A stretch of 5,461 bases of DNA from Pyrinomonadaceae bacterium (GCA_018060305.1 JAGOWF010000198.1:1-5461), one strand, 5' to 3'; positions 1 through 5,388 are shown, counted from the first letter of the stretch. A program made the numbers and translations. The notes: generated by a model not told the origin, from the sequence alone.

Positions 1-77
1 TTGATGCAGATGCACTAAACCGAGTTTAACTCTATCGCAATCAGTGAATTTTCGCCAATAGTTAGTAAACTAAAGCT

Positions 78-1250
78 ATGCTCCGTCGCGTCTATCTCGA
101 TAACAGCGCCACGACGCCGCTCGATCCTGCAGTCGTCGAGGCGATGATGCCGTATCTGACCGAGCATTTCGGCAACCCGTCGAGTATTCATCACTTTGGC
201 CAGCAGGCGCGGGCCGCAGTGGACAAGGCGCGCCACCAGGTTGCGGGCCTGATCGGCTCGCGGCCGAACGAGATCGTGTTCACGTCGGGCGGCACCGAGG
301 CCGACAACCTTGCGATCCGAGGCCTTGTCGAATCAAATGCGAACCGCGGCCGCCACCTTGTCGCCTCCGCGATCGAGCATCCGGCGGTTCGAGGCGCATG
401 CGACGAACTGACAAAACGTGGATTTGAGGTCACATATCTGCCGGTCTATGAAAATGGGATCATGAAGGTCGACGATCTCAAGGACGCCATCCGGCCTGAC
501 ACCCTGTTGGTAAGCGTGATGACGGCAAACAATGAGGTCGGCACCCTGCAGCCGGTTGCCGAGGCGGCCAGCATTGTGCGAGAACGTCGTGACGCGGGGC
601 AGAAGATCTGGTTTCATACCGATGCGGTCCAGGCGGCAGGTAAGACGGCGGTGAATGTCGAGGCCATTGGCTGCGATCTGCTCACGATATCGGCCCACAA
701 GATCCACGGACCAAAAGGGGCCGGTGCCCTCTACGTGCGGCGCGGCGTGCGGATCAGTCCGCAGAACCTCGGCGGGCATCAGGAACGCGAGCGACGCGGC
801 GGCACGGAAGGCGTGGCCCAGATCGTCGGTTTTGGCGAGGCGTGCGAGATGGCAGGAAACGCGCTTGATGCGTCCGCACAGTCGCTCGCTCTCTTGCGCG
901 ATGAGTTGGAAACTCGGATCATGGACACTATCCCGAATATAGCCTTTAACGGCGACCGAGCAGCCCGATTGCCGAATATCGCCAATGTATCTTTCCGAGG
1001 GATCGAGGGTGAAGCTCTGCTCATCAACCTAGACATGCACGGTGTTGCGGTCTCGACCGGCTCAGCATGTTCGTCGGGGACGCTTGAACCATCGCCGGTG
1101 ATAAGGGCACTGGGCCGCGACGACGGCGACGCCCGCAGTGCAGTGAGATTCAGTCTTGGGCGATTCAATACGATCGAGGACATCGACCGTCTGATGGAGG
1201 TATTGCCGTCTGCCGTGGAGAATCTTCGGGGGCTGGCCGTTCAGCGATAG
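78..1250 (+). CDS. Cysteine desulfurase, NifS/IscS family (PLP-dependent)
   Basis: This 390-residue enzyme should remove sulfur from L-cysteine, leaving alanine and a protein-bound persulfide for Fe-S cluster assembly or tRNA thiolation in the cytoplasm. The N-terminus VYLDNSATTPLDP is the family hallmark. Active-site landmarks are in order: SGGTEADN near residue 70, the cofactor-stacking His101 in IEHPAV, Asp182 in HTDAVQAAG, the Schiff-base Lys208 in SAHKIHGPKG, and catalytic Cys331 in STGSACSSG. Lys208 and Cys331 lie within three residues of Lys206 and Cys328 of E. coli IscS, and the long Cys loop indicates group I rather than SufS. The length is normal for NifS-like members. The ATG at 78 fits the conserved N-terminus, but no strong Shine-Dalgarno precedes it (only TAAAG). 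No iscU, iscR, nifU or mnmA neighbour is visible, so the pathway (housekeeping Fe-S versus tRNA thiolation) cannot be assigned. The family call is very secure; the subfamily is not. Confidence 0.96.
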   Translation: MLRRVYLDNSATTPLDPAVVEAMMPYLTEHFGNPSSIHHFGQQARAAVDKARHQVAGLIGSRPNEIVFTSGGTEADNLAIRGLVESNANRGRHLVASAIEHPAVRGACDELTKRGFEVTYLPVYENGIMKVDDLKDAIRPDTLLVSVMTANNEVGTLQPVAEAASIVRERRDAGQKIWFHTDAVQAAGKTAVNVEAIGCDLLTISAHKIHGPKGAGALYVRRGVRISPQNLGGHQERERRGGTEGVAQIVGFGEACEMAGNALDASAQSLALLRDELETRIMDTIPNIAFNGDRAARLPNIANVSFRGIEGEALLINLDMHGVAVSTGSACSSGTLEPSPVIRALGRDDGDARSAVRFSLGRFNTIEDIDRLMEVLPSAVENLRGLAVQR

Positions 1251-1257
1251 AAAAGGA

Positions 1258-1290
1258 AAGCAGCCGGTCGGTTTCCCGACACGGCTGCTT
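1258..1290. terminator. Probable bidirectional terminator hairpin between convergent genes
   Basis: AAGCAGCCG-GTCGG pairs with CCGAC-(A)-CGGCTGCTT around a TTTC loop, giving about 14 base pairs with a single bulged base. It starts 7 bp after the desulfurase stop and ends 29 bp beyond the stop of the minus-strand repeat protein. On the plus strand it is followed by GTTTTCC; on the minus strand by CTTTCCTTTTCT. Both are T-rich but imperfect tracts. The placement between two converging genes and the stem strength support a shared intrinsic terminator. Confidence 0.75.
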
Positions 1291-1319
1291 GTTTTCCCCC
1301 CGGGTTAGAAGTCAAATAA

Positions 1320-1595
1320 CTAGTCGCCGACGATGATGCCGTCACGCTCGGTCGAGGTGCAGCCCGATCCCGTCGTGTTGATCGAAACTCCGGTGAGCCC
1401 CGCCACGATGATGCCGATAATGTCCTTGCCTGCAACGATGATGCCATCGCGGCCCGCAACGATAATGCCGTCACGCGATGTCGGGCAACCTGCGGTCGTT
1501 GAGCCATCTTTGCCAGCTACGATGATGCCGCCGTTTGCAAACGTGCTGCCCGCCAGAACCACTGCCAATCCGATTGTCGAAATTACCTTTTTCAT
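1320..1595 (-). CDS. Small secreted GIIVAG-repeat protein of unknown function
   Basis: A 91-residue protein. It begins with a typical Sec signal peptide: MKK, then a hydrophobic core to about residue 16, with a plausible cleavage after Ala20 (STFA|NG). The mature part is about 70 residues and is dominated by five copies of a Gly-Ile-Ile-Val-(Ala)-Gly motif at residues 23-28, 43-48, 51-56, 61-66 and 86-90, often preceded by Asp and followed by Lys/Arg-Asp. Two cysteines (37 and 79) bracket the repeat core and could form a disulfide after export. A good ribosome site (AGGAGA, 7 nt from ATG) supports expression. I recognise no named family. Short beta-branched repeats suggest a beta-rich or self-assembling envelope or matrix protein, but that is inference. 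The gene converges on the desulfurase and diverges from the GGDEF-EAL gene. Confidence 0.82.
   Translation of the reverse strand: MKKVISTIGLAVVLAGSTFANGGIIVAGKDGSTTAGCPTSRDGIIVAGRDGIIVAGKDIIGIIVAGLTGVSINTTGSGCTSTERDGIIVGD
1330..1530 (-). repeat. Five-copy 12-bp coding repeat (encodes GIIV)
   Basis: Read on the plus strand, ACGATGATGCCG or a one-base variant occurs at 1330-1341, 1405-1416, 1435-1446, 1459-1470 and 1519-1530. On the minus strand each copy encodes the GIIV core of the secreted repeat protein. Start-to-start spacing is irregular (75, 30, 24 and 60 bp, all multiples of three). A longer match, ATGCCGTCACGC, occurs at 1336 and again at 1465. This fits internal duplication inside a coding frame. 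Confidence 0.8.
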
Positions 1596-1602
1596 TTTAT
1601 CT

Positions 1603-1608
1603 TCTCCT
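1603..1608 (-). promoter_or_regulatory. Ribosome binding site of the GIIVAG-repeat gene
   Basis: AGGAGA on the minus strand lies 7 nt upstream of the ATG at 1595. It is a clear Shine-Dalgarno match and fixes the start codon of the small secreted protein. A second, perfect AAGGAGG lies further upstream at 1650-1656 without a well-spaced standard start codon. Confidence 0.75.
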
Positions 1609-1772
1609 AAAAAGTATTTTTAGTCCGAGGCTCATCAGCTTCGTTCTGCCCTCCTTATTACAAGCAGCGTGCCAAAGGTGCCCGAGATCGAGTAAAATTT
1701 TCTAACTTGTTGTCTCCGAATGGGTTACGTGAGGTGGCGGCATGAGTTTGGACGAAAATGTGTCGAGATGGA

Positions 1773-1793
1773 TTGTGTATACTCACTACACAA
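1773..1793. promoter_or_regulatory. 7-bp inverted repeat, candidate operator
   Basis: TTGTGTA at 1773-1779 and TACACAA at 1787-1793 form a perfect 7-bp dyad separated by 7 bases, a geometry common for dimeric repressor sites. It lies upstream of the TATAAT-containing dyad and contains the GTATAC core (1777-1782) that recurs at 1854 and 1880. No regulator gene is visible nearby, so the binding protein is unknown. Confidence 0.35.
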
Positions 1794-1850
1794 CAATTCG
1801 GACTTGCCACCCTAAATACAATCTAATCAGTGATTTACGGAATCGCATAC

Positions 1851-1888
1851 AATGTATACACTTTTGGGCTGTATAATCCGTATACATT
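1851..1888. promoter_or_regulatory. 9-bp inverted repeat flanking a consensus TATAAT
   Basis: AATGTATAC at 1851-1859 and GTATACATT at 1880-1888 are perfect inverted copies separated by 20 bases. The first arm overlaps TGTATACA, itself an 8-bp palindrome. Between the arms at 1872-1877 is TATAAT, a full -10 consensus, but no good -35 lies at 16-18 bp. This looks like a promoter core bracketed by operator half-sites, possibly needing an activator. If transcription begins just downstream of it, the ATG at 1852 cannot be the translation start of the downstream gene. Confidence 0.4.
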
Positions 1889-1914
1889 TCGGGCGAATCG
1901 GACTTACTTTTTTC

Positions 1915-1943
1915 TTGGCTTCAGTGAACAAAGATGTTAAACT
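1915..1943 (+). promoter_or_regulatory. Candidate sigma-70-type promoter for the GGDEF-EAL gene
   Basis: TTGGCT at 1915-1920 and TAAACT at 1938-1943 are separated by exactly 17 bases. Each matches the consensus at four of six positions. Transcription would start near 1950, giving a leader of roughly 58 nt to the ATG at 2008. It competes with the TATAAT at 1872 as the promoter for this gene. Confidence 0.3.
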
Positions 1944-2007
1944 CCTAGATGGGAATTTGTCCCTCATCGTGCGCCTTCCATTGACCACACACGCCCCTTT
2001 CCTTCCG

Positions 2008-4242
2008 ATGACGCGAGACAAGATCGCACAATTCGCTAAATTACTGGCCATCGTTCTCGGTGGCGCCAGCCTGATCTGGGCGTTCTCGACGTTTAAGACG
2101 GCTAATCTCGGTTTGGAATTCCTGCTGGTATTGCTGTTTTCGACACTTGTCGCGCCGCGGATGAGCCTTGCCCTTCATGGGTCGCGGTTTGCTATCAGTT
2201 TTTCTGACGCGGCCGTGTTTCTCTCGTTTTTGCTCTTCGGTGGCCCGGCGGCGATCATCGTCGCCGCGGCCGAAACATGCGCAAACTGTCTGTATCTGCG
2301 AAAAAGAGGTTTTCCGTTTGGCCGTCTAATGATACCGACCAATGTATCGATAAACGCAGTTGCGACCGCGGTCACTTTTCTGGTTTACGTCAACGTGCCG
2401 CGTGCCTCGTTTGTGACGGCCGCGCCGGGCAGCATGCAGTTGATCATCGCGACGCTAGGCGCTTTGGCGGTCATTCAGTTTGCTGTTTCGTCTGCTCTCG
2501 TGGCGGTGTTTCAGGCCTTGAGAGAAGGTGTTAGCCTGTGGACGGTTTGGCGCAGAGACTGCTTTAGTAGTTCTGTGACGCAGATGGTCGGCGCGGCTCT
2601 GGCCGGGCTGATTTACAAGCTGATCAACTATGGTGACATCGTAAGCGGGCTTATCGCTTTTTTTGCCTTGGGCATCGCGTATTTAAGCTATCGCAAATCG
2701 ATTTCCGAAGCCAATCGGGCGATAACCAGCATGGAGGCCGCCGAACGGGCAAAGGCCGAGACCGAGCGCGAACGCCGTATCGAGGCCGAGGGCCACGCTG
2801 CCCAACTTGCACAAGCGCTCGAGAAAGAAGAGCGGGCTAACGACGCCTTGCGGCGGAGCGAACAGGATCTGCAATTTGCGGCCCTGCATGATTCGCTCAC
2901 AGGTTTGCCCAACCGAAAACGCTTCAACGACATTCTGCGACGGCTCATCGAGGCCTATAAGAATGATCCCTTAGAGACGTTTCACGTCCTGTTCCTCGAC
3001 CTCGCTCGATTCAAGAACATCAACGACAGCCTCGGCCATGCTTTGGGCGATCAAGTCCTGCGGATCGCTGGCAAGCGTTTTGTCCGGCTCCTGAAACAAG
3101 ATGATATGGTCGCGCGCATTGGCGGCGACGAGTTTGCGGTGATCCTCAAAAACCTCGCCACCGCGAGCAAGGCGCAAAAGGTGGCGCGGCGGATATTTGA
3201 CAGCATCGCAGAGCCGTTCAACCTGAGCGGCAATCGCATTTCGATATCGGTAAACATTGGCGTCGCGCCGTGTGACGCCGAATACGAAACGCCCGAAGAG
3301 GTGCTTCGCGACGCGGATATTGCGATGCATTTCGCAAAGGAAAAAGAGAGCGGCGTGGCAGTATTCACAAAGGATCTCAGGACGCGATTTATGGAACGCG
3401 TTCGATACGAGAATGATCTGCGGCTGGCTCTCGACCGTGAGGAATTGGGCGTCAGGTATCAGCCGCTCGTCGATCTGCATACCGGGTCGCTGTTTGGTTT
3501 TGAGGCCCTGATGCGATGGCATCACGGGGAATTTGGCCAGATACCGCCGAACAAATTCATTCCGATCGCCGAGGATTCGGGCCAGATCGTGTCGATGACG
3601 CGGTGGATGCTCAACTCGGCTTGCCGGCAGCTCGCGGCGTGGCAGGCAATCGGCCCCGAATACGCCGGCCTCATTATGAGCGTCAATATCTCAGGCAAGC
3701 ACCTATCGAATGACGACTTGCTCGACGACGTTCAGGCGGCGATCGTAACGGCGAAAATACGGCCCGAAACGCTAAAACTCGAGATCACCGAGAGCGCCGC
3801 GATGGAAAATGCCGAGCACACGATCGGTATGCTACATCGCCTAAAATCGCTTGGCGTGCAGCTCTCGATCGATGATTTTGGCACGGGTTATTCGAGCCTC
3901 AGCTATTTGCACCGGCTGCCGTTTGACACGCTAAAGATCGACCGTTCGTTCGTTTACAGCGTGGGCGAGGCGGGCGAAAATTCTGAGATCCTGCAGACTA
4001 TAATCTCGCTCGCCAAGAACCTGAAAAAGAAGGTCATCGCCGAGGGAATCGAGACCGAAGCTCAACTCACGCTGCTGCAAAATCTCGGCTGCGACTACGG
4101 CCAGGGCTACCTGCTATCGAAGCCCCAGACTCGCGAAAAAACCGAACGCGCCCTCTACGAACACCGCCGCTGGCTGCCCTCGAAGGATATCCTCATTCCG
4201 ATAATTCAAACAGACGACACCGCCTCGCTGCCCGTCTTCTAG
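2008..4242 (+). CDS. Membrane-anchored GGDEF-EAL bifunctional cyclic-di-GMP enzyme
   Basis: A 744-residue inner-membrane protein predicted to make and/or degrade cyclic-di-GMP. Residues 1 to about 230 hold seven or eight hydrophobic helices of no named sensor family I can assign. A charged, coiled-coil-like linker (about 232-290, rich in Glu/Ala/Arg) follows. The diguanylate cyclase domain (about 291-460) begins at LHDSLTGLPNRKRF and has an intact GGDEF at 372-376, the conserved metal-site Asp of FLDLARF and IND...GHALGD. The Asp after this Leu is replaced by Ala. The product-inhibition RxxD is KQDD. The EAL domain (about 475-720) has EALMRW (499-501), SVNIS, EITES, DDFGTGYSS (622-627), LKID, AEGIET and GQGY, so its phosphodiesterase residues look complete. 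The ATG at 2008 is chosen because coding bias falls off upstream; the frame is open to 1852 (796 residues), and TTG/GTG starts at 1957, 1969 and 1981 are also possible. No start has a strong ribosome site. Confidence 0.93.
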   Translation: MTRDKIAQFAKLLAIVLGGASLIWAFSTFKTANLGLEFLLVLLFSTLVAPRMSLALHGSRFAISFSDAAVFLSFLLFGGPAAIIVAAAETCANCLYLRKRGFPFGRLMIPTNVSINAVATAVTFLVYVNVPRASFVTAAPGSMQLIIATLGALAVIQFAVSSALVAVFQALREGVSLWTVWRRDCFSSSVTQMVGAALAGLIYKLINYGDIVSGLIAFFALGIAYLSYRKSISEANRAITSMEAAERAKAETERERRIEAEGHAAQLAQALEKEERANDALRRSEQDLQFAALHDSLTGLPNRKRFNDILRRLIEAYKNDPLETFHVLFLDLARFKNINDSLGHALGDQVLRIAGKRFVRLLKQDDMVARIGGDEFAVILKNLATASKAQKVARRIFDSIAEPFNLSGNRISISVNIGVAPCDAEYETPEEVLRDADIAMHFAKEKESGVAVFTKDLRTRFMERVRYENDLRLALDREELGVRYQPLVDLHTGSLFGFEALMRWHHGEFGQIPPNKFIPIAEDSGQIVSMTRWMLNSACRQLAAWQAIGPEYAGLIMSVNISGKHLSNDDLLDDVQAAIVTAKIRPETLKLEITESAAMENAEHTIGMLHRLKSLGVQLSIDDFGTGYSSLSYLHRLPFDTLKIDRSFVYSVGEAGENSEILQTIISLAKNLKKKVIAEGIETEAQLTLLQNLGCDYGQGYLLSKPQTREKTERALYEHRRWLPSKDILIPIIQTDDTASLPVF

Positions 4243-4302
4243 CTCGCCGATCTGATCAAAAGAACAGCCCTCTGTCGTCGCTTTTGTGTCATTTTGTCAC
4301 CA

Positions 4303-4318
4303 ACAAACCCGTGTTTGT
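4303..4318 (+). terminator. Weak hairpin, possible terminator of the GGDEF-EAL gene
   Basis: ACAAAC and GTTTGT form a 6-bp stem around CCGT, 61 bp after the stop codon, followed by ATCGTTCTTTCT. The stem is AT-rich and the T tract is interrupted, so termination would be modest. An alternative pairing, TTTGT (4293-4297) with ACAAA (4303-4307), is mutually exclusive with it. No stronger hairpin is visible nearer the stop. Confidence 0.3.
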
Positions 4319-4417
4319 ATCGTTCTTTCTATGAGATTGTATCGACACTTGGGCGTCCCTCAGGCTGCGATCTGCACGACGTGAGATACCACGAAATACC
4401 AGACCGATCGAGCGTTG

Positions 4418-4443
4418 CAAGTTCCGGTTTCCAAGTTCCGGTT
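4418..4443. repeat. Tandem direct repeat, 12-bp unit, 14-bp period
   Basis: CAAGTTCCGGTT occurs at 4418-4429 and again, identically, at 4432-4443. It directly abuts the C-run tract. The two together resemble decayed intergenic simple repeats rather than protein-binding sites, though a role in binding cannot be excluded. Confidence 0.6.
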
Positions 4444-4445
4444 CG

Positions 4446-4474
4446 CCAAAACCTATAACCCAAAACCCAAAACC
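4446..4474. repeat. CC/CCC-AAAA tract; G-rich on the minus strand
   Basis: The plus strand has five C runs (4446-4447, 4452-4453, 4459-4461, 4466-4468, 4473-4474) separated by AAAA or TATAA. The minus strand therefore carries five G runs with four- or five-base A/T loops. This could form a two-layer G-quadruplex, but with only two runs of three Gs it would be weak. Confidence 0.5.
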
Positions 4475-4476
4475 AA

Positions 4477-4506
4477 ACGTCCGTCACGTTGCAGACGTGA
4501 CACGTC
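4477..4506. promoter_or_regulatory. ACGT palindrome array over the -35 box, candidate operator
   Basis: ACGT tetramers start at 4477, 4486, 4495 and 4502. GTCACGT (4483-4489) and ACGTGAC (4495-4501) form a perfect 7-bp inverted repeat with a 5-base spacer. GACGTG and CACGTC (4494-4506) form an overlapping 6-bp dyad with a 1-base centre. Both cover the proposed -35 element at 4497-4502, so bound protein would block RNA polymerase. The regulator is unknown; autoregulation by the AbrB-like product just downstream is conceivable. Confidence 0.45.
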
Positions 4507-4525
4507 CCAAAAACTGTGCTACAAT
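4497..4525 (+). promoter_or_regulatory. Extended -10 promoter of the 131-aa gene
   Basis: GTGACA (4497-4502, five of six matches to the -35 consensus) and TACAAT (4520-4525, five of six matches to the -10) are separated by exactly 17 bases. The -10 is preceded by TGC, giving the extended TGn motif. Transcription would begin near 4532, about 20 nt before the ATG at 4552. This is the best-formed promoter in the window. Confidence 0.65.
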
Positions 4526-4542
4526 TTTTCAAAAGTCGAGGC

Positions 4543-4546
4543 GGAG
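4543..4546 (+). promoter_or_regulatory. Ribosome binding site deciding the start at 4552
   Basis: GGAG lies 5 nt before the ATG at 4552. A GTG at 4516 in the same frame overlaps the -10 box and would precede the predicted transcript start, so it is not the real start. Confidence 0.6.
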
Positions 4547-4551
4547 AAACG

Positions 4552-4947
4552 ATGCAAAGAGATTGGCTGGTTTATGGCACGGGGCCGCGAAGGGCGAGGC
4601 AGGACCGAATTTACGCTACGCTGAATCGTAAAGGCCTGATCCTGCTTAATCGCATGGCATTCGAGGAGTTGGGCCGCCCGCAGGCTGTCGAAGTGCTGCT
4701 GGACAAACGCAACAGCACCGTCGGCCTGCGGCCCACCGACCGGGATCTTGCCCACGCATACCCGATCCGTCGCCTCAGCAGCAGCTTTGGCTTGATGTGC
4801 AAACAGTTTTGCACAGAATACGGCATAAGGTTCGACACGACCGTCCAATTTCCAACCGCCCGCATCGAACACGGCGTCCTTATCCTCGAACTAAAATATC
4901 GCGTCCCCGCCACCAGGACACGCCGTCCCGGCAAGCCTGCCTCTTAA
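4552..4947 (+). CDS. Conserved-looking hypothetical protein, AbrB-like N-terminal half
   Basis: A 131-residue soluble, basic protein with no signal peptide or membrane segment. Residues about 20-61 read strand (IYATLNRKGLILLN), short helix (RMAFEELG), then two strands (AVEVLLDKRNSTVGLRP). This order resembles the swapped-hairpin DNA-binding fold of SpoVT/AbrB proteins, although the AbrB signature itself is not clear. The C-terminal half (about 75-120) contains SSSFGLMCKQFCTEYGIRF and ends in a basic tail, TRTRRPGKP. I cannot assign a function; a DNA-binding regulator is an inference from the pattern. It has its own strong promoter and ribosome site and stands alone. Its stop is 7 bp from the stop of the converging PIN gene, with no hairpin between, so transcripts may read into each other. 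Codon use agrees with neighbouring genes. Confidence 0.82.
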   Translation: MQRDWLVYGTGPRRARQDRIYATLNRKGLILLNRMAFEELGRPQAVEVLLDKRNSTVGLRPTDRDLAHAYPIRRLSSSFGLMCKQFCTEYGIRFDTTVQFPTARIEHGVLILELKYRVPATRTRRPGKPAS

Positions 4948-4954
4948 GCTGGAA

Positions 4955-5388
4955 CTATTCCGAAAACTCCTGTTGGAACGACGAAGCAAATTCGTCAACG
5001 GACATCACCGCGACGCTTGGGAACTGAATTTCCCTTAATGTTCGAAAGTGCGAGTCGTTAGAGACGAGATAATCAGCATTTGCGCTTATCGCACAATCGA
5101 CGAATTTGTTATCGTCCGGGTCATCAGCGATCAACCCGAAATTGAAATAGATCGCCGTTCGAATAGTTGCGGGATGGGTATCGATGAAATTGATTGCGTT
5201 TTGAGCGATCTCGGCATTCGCTTTTCTGCCGAGAACCTCCTGATACTCATGAGAATTTCGTTCGAGACGCACAACGCGATTCGGCCATCAATCAGGCAGT
5301 CAAAAAGCCACCGGTACGGCGATCGGCGGCCAATTATCGCAAGCAGGATATTCGTATCAAGGACGATCTTCAAGGCGGTTGTGCTCAC
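4955..5388 (-). pseudogene. PIN-family toxin (COG1569-like), disrupted by a one-base frameshift
   Basis: Joined across the break, the product would be about 144 residues, normal for a single-domain PIN ribonuclease, the toxin of type II toxin-antitoxin modules that cleaves RNA with metal bound by acidic residues. The first frame (from GTG at 5388) carries KIVLDTNILLA, SPYRWLFD and LCVSNEIL, supplying Asp11 and Glu44. The second frame carries HEYQEVLGRKA, ADPDDNKFVDCA-type sequence and YLVSNDSHF, supplying the remaining acidic residues, and runs to a TAG at 4955. The frames meet at the CTC codon at 5253-5251: one base is missing, and adding one there restores NEILxEYQEVLG. Unrepaired, the first frame continues out of phase to a stop at 5131. 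The intact motifs on both sides suggest a recent lesion or a sequencing error. GTG is the start because an in-frame stop lies upstream with no other start between. Confidence 0.8.

Larger units (their letters stand above)
1596..2007. other. Divergent intergenic region between the repeat protein and the GGDEF-EAL gene
   Basis: This 412-bp stretch has no confident gene. It contains the leader of the minus-strand repeat protein, two dyad-symmetric elements (1773-1793 and 1851-1888), a perfect TATAAT, and a second candidate promoter for the plus-strand gene. The plus frame of the GGDEF-EAL protein stays open back to an ATG at 1852, but codons between 1852 and about 1950 have G or C at the third position only about a third of the time, unlike the body of the gene, so they look non-coding. 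Two very short reading frames (1742-1876 plus; 1597-1635 minus) are possible but weak. Confidence 0.6.
4243..4551. other. 309-bp gene-free region before the 131-aa gene
   Basis: No protein-like frame is visible on either strand. From left to right the region holds the weak hairpin at 4303, an undistinguished stretch to about 4417, a tandem 12-bp repeat (4418-4443), a C-run tract (4446-4474), an ACGT palindrome array (4477-4506), and the promoter and ribosome site of the next gene. A minus-strand frame across 4329-4532 encodes Trp/Gly/Phe-rich low-complexity sequence produced by the repeats and is not considered a gene. Confidence 0.6.

Noticed and set aside
62..73. TTAGT-AA-ACTAA palindrome just before the desulfurase start
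   Set aside because: It is a short, AT-rich dyad with no clear promoter elements beside it. Too little upstream sequence is present to call it an operator.
333..779. 148-codon open frame on the minus strand inside the desulfurase gene
   Set aside because: It lies wholly antisense to a gene with complete active-site motifs and encodes no recognisable domain. It is a by-product of the GC-rich coding bias.
1330..1530. Regularly recurring ACGATGATGCCG, considered as a CRISPR-like array
   Set aside because: Units are only 12 bp, spacing is irregular but always a multiple of three, and the repeats are in frame within a protein-coding gene.
1333..1623. 96-codon plus-strand frame with repeated ATMMPS-like residues
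   Set aside because: It is the complement of the GIIVAG repeats. The minus-strand frame has a signal peptide and a good ribosome site, and the plus frame has neither.
1852..2007. 52-residue N-terminal extension of the GGDEF-EAL protein
   Set aside because: Third-position GC is low over most of it, the ATG lies inside a dyad and upstream of both candidate transcript starts, and the residues add no recognisable domain. The exact start within 1957-2008 remains uncertain.
2971..3525. 184-codon minus-strand frame opposite the GGDEF domain
   Set aside because: It is antisense to conserved GGDEF and EAL motifs and has no domain of its own.
4329..4532. 67-codon minus-strand frame with FWVLGYRFWRTG-type sequence
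   Set aside because: It is produced by the tandem repeat and G-run tract. The composition is low complexity, with no ribosome site or domain.
5245..5258. Programmed -1 frameshift in the PIN gene
   Set aside because: The shift direction is right, but ATT CTC does not fit an X XXY YYZ slippery heptamer, no adenine run is present and I see no downstream stimulatory structure, so a mutation or sequence error is simpler.
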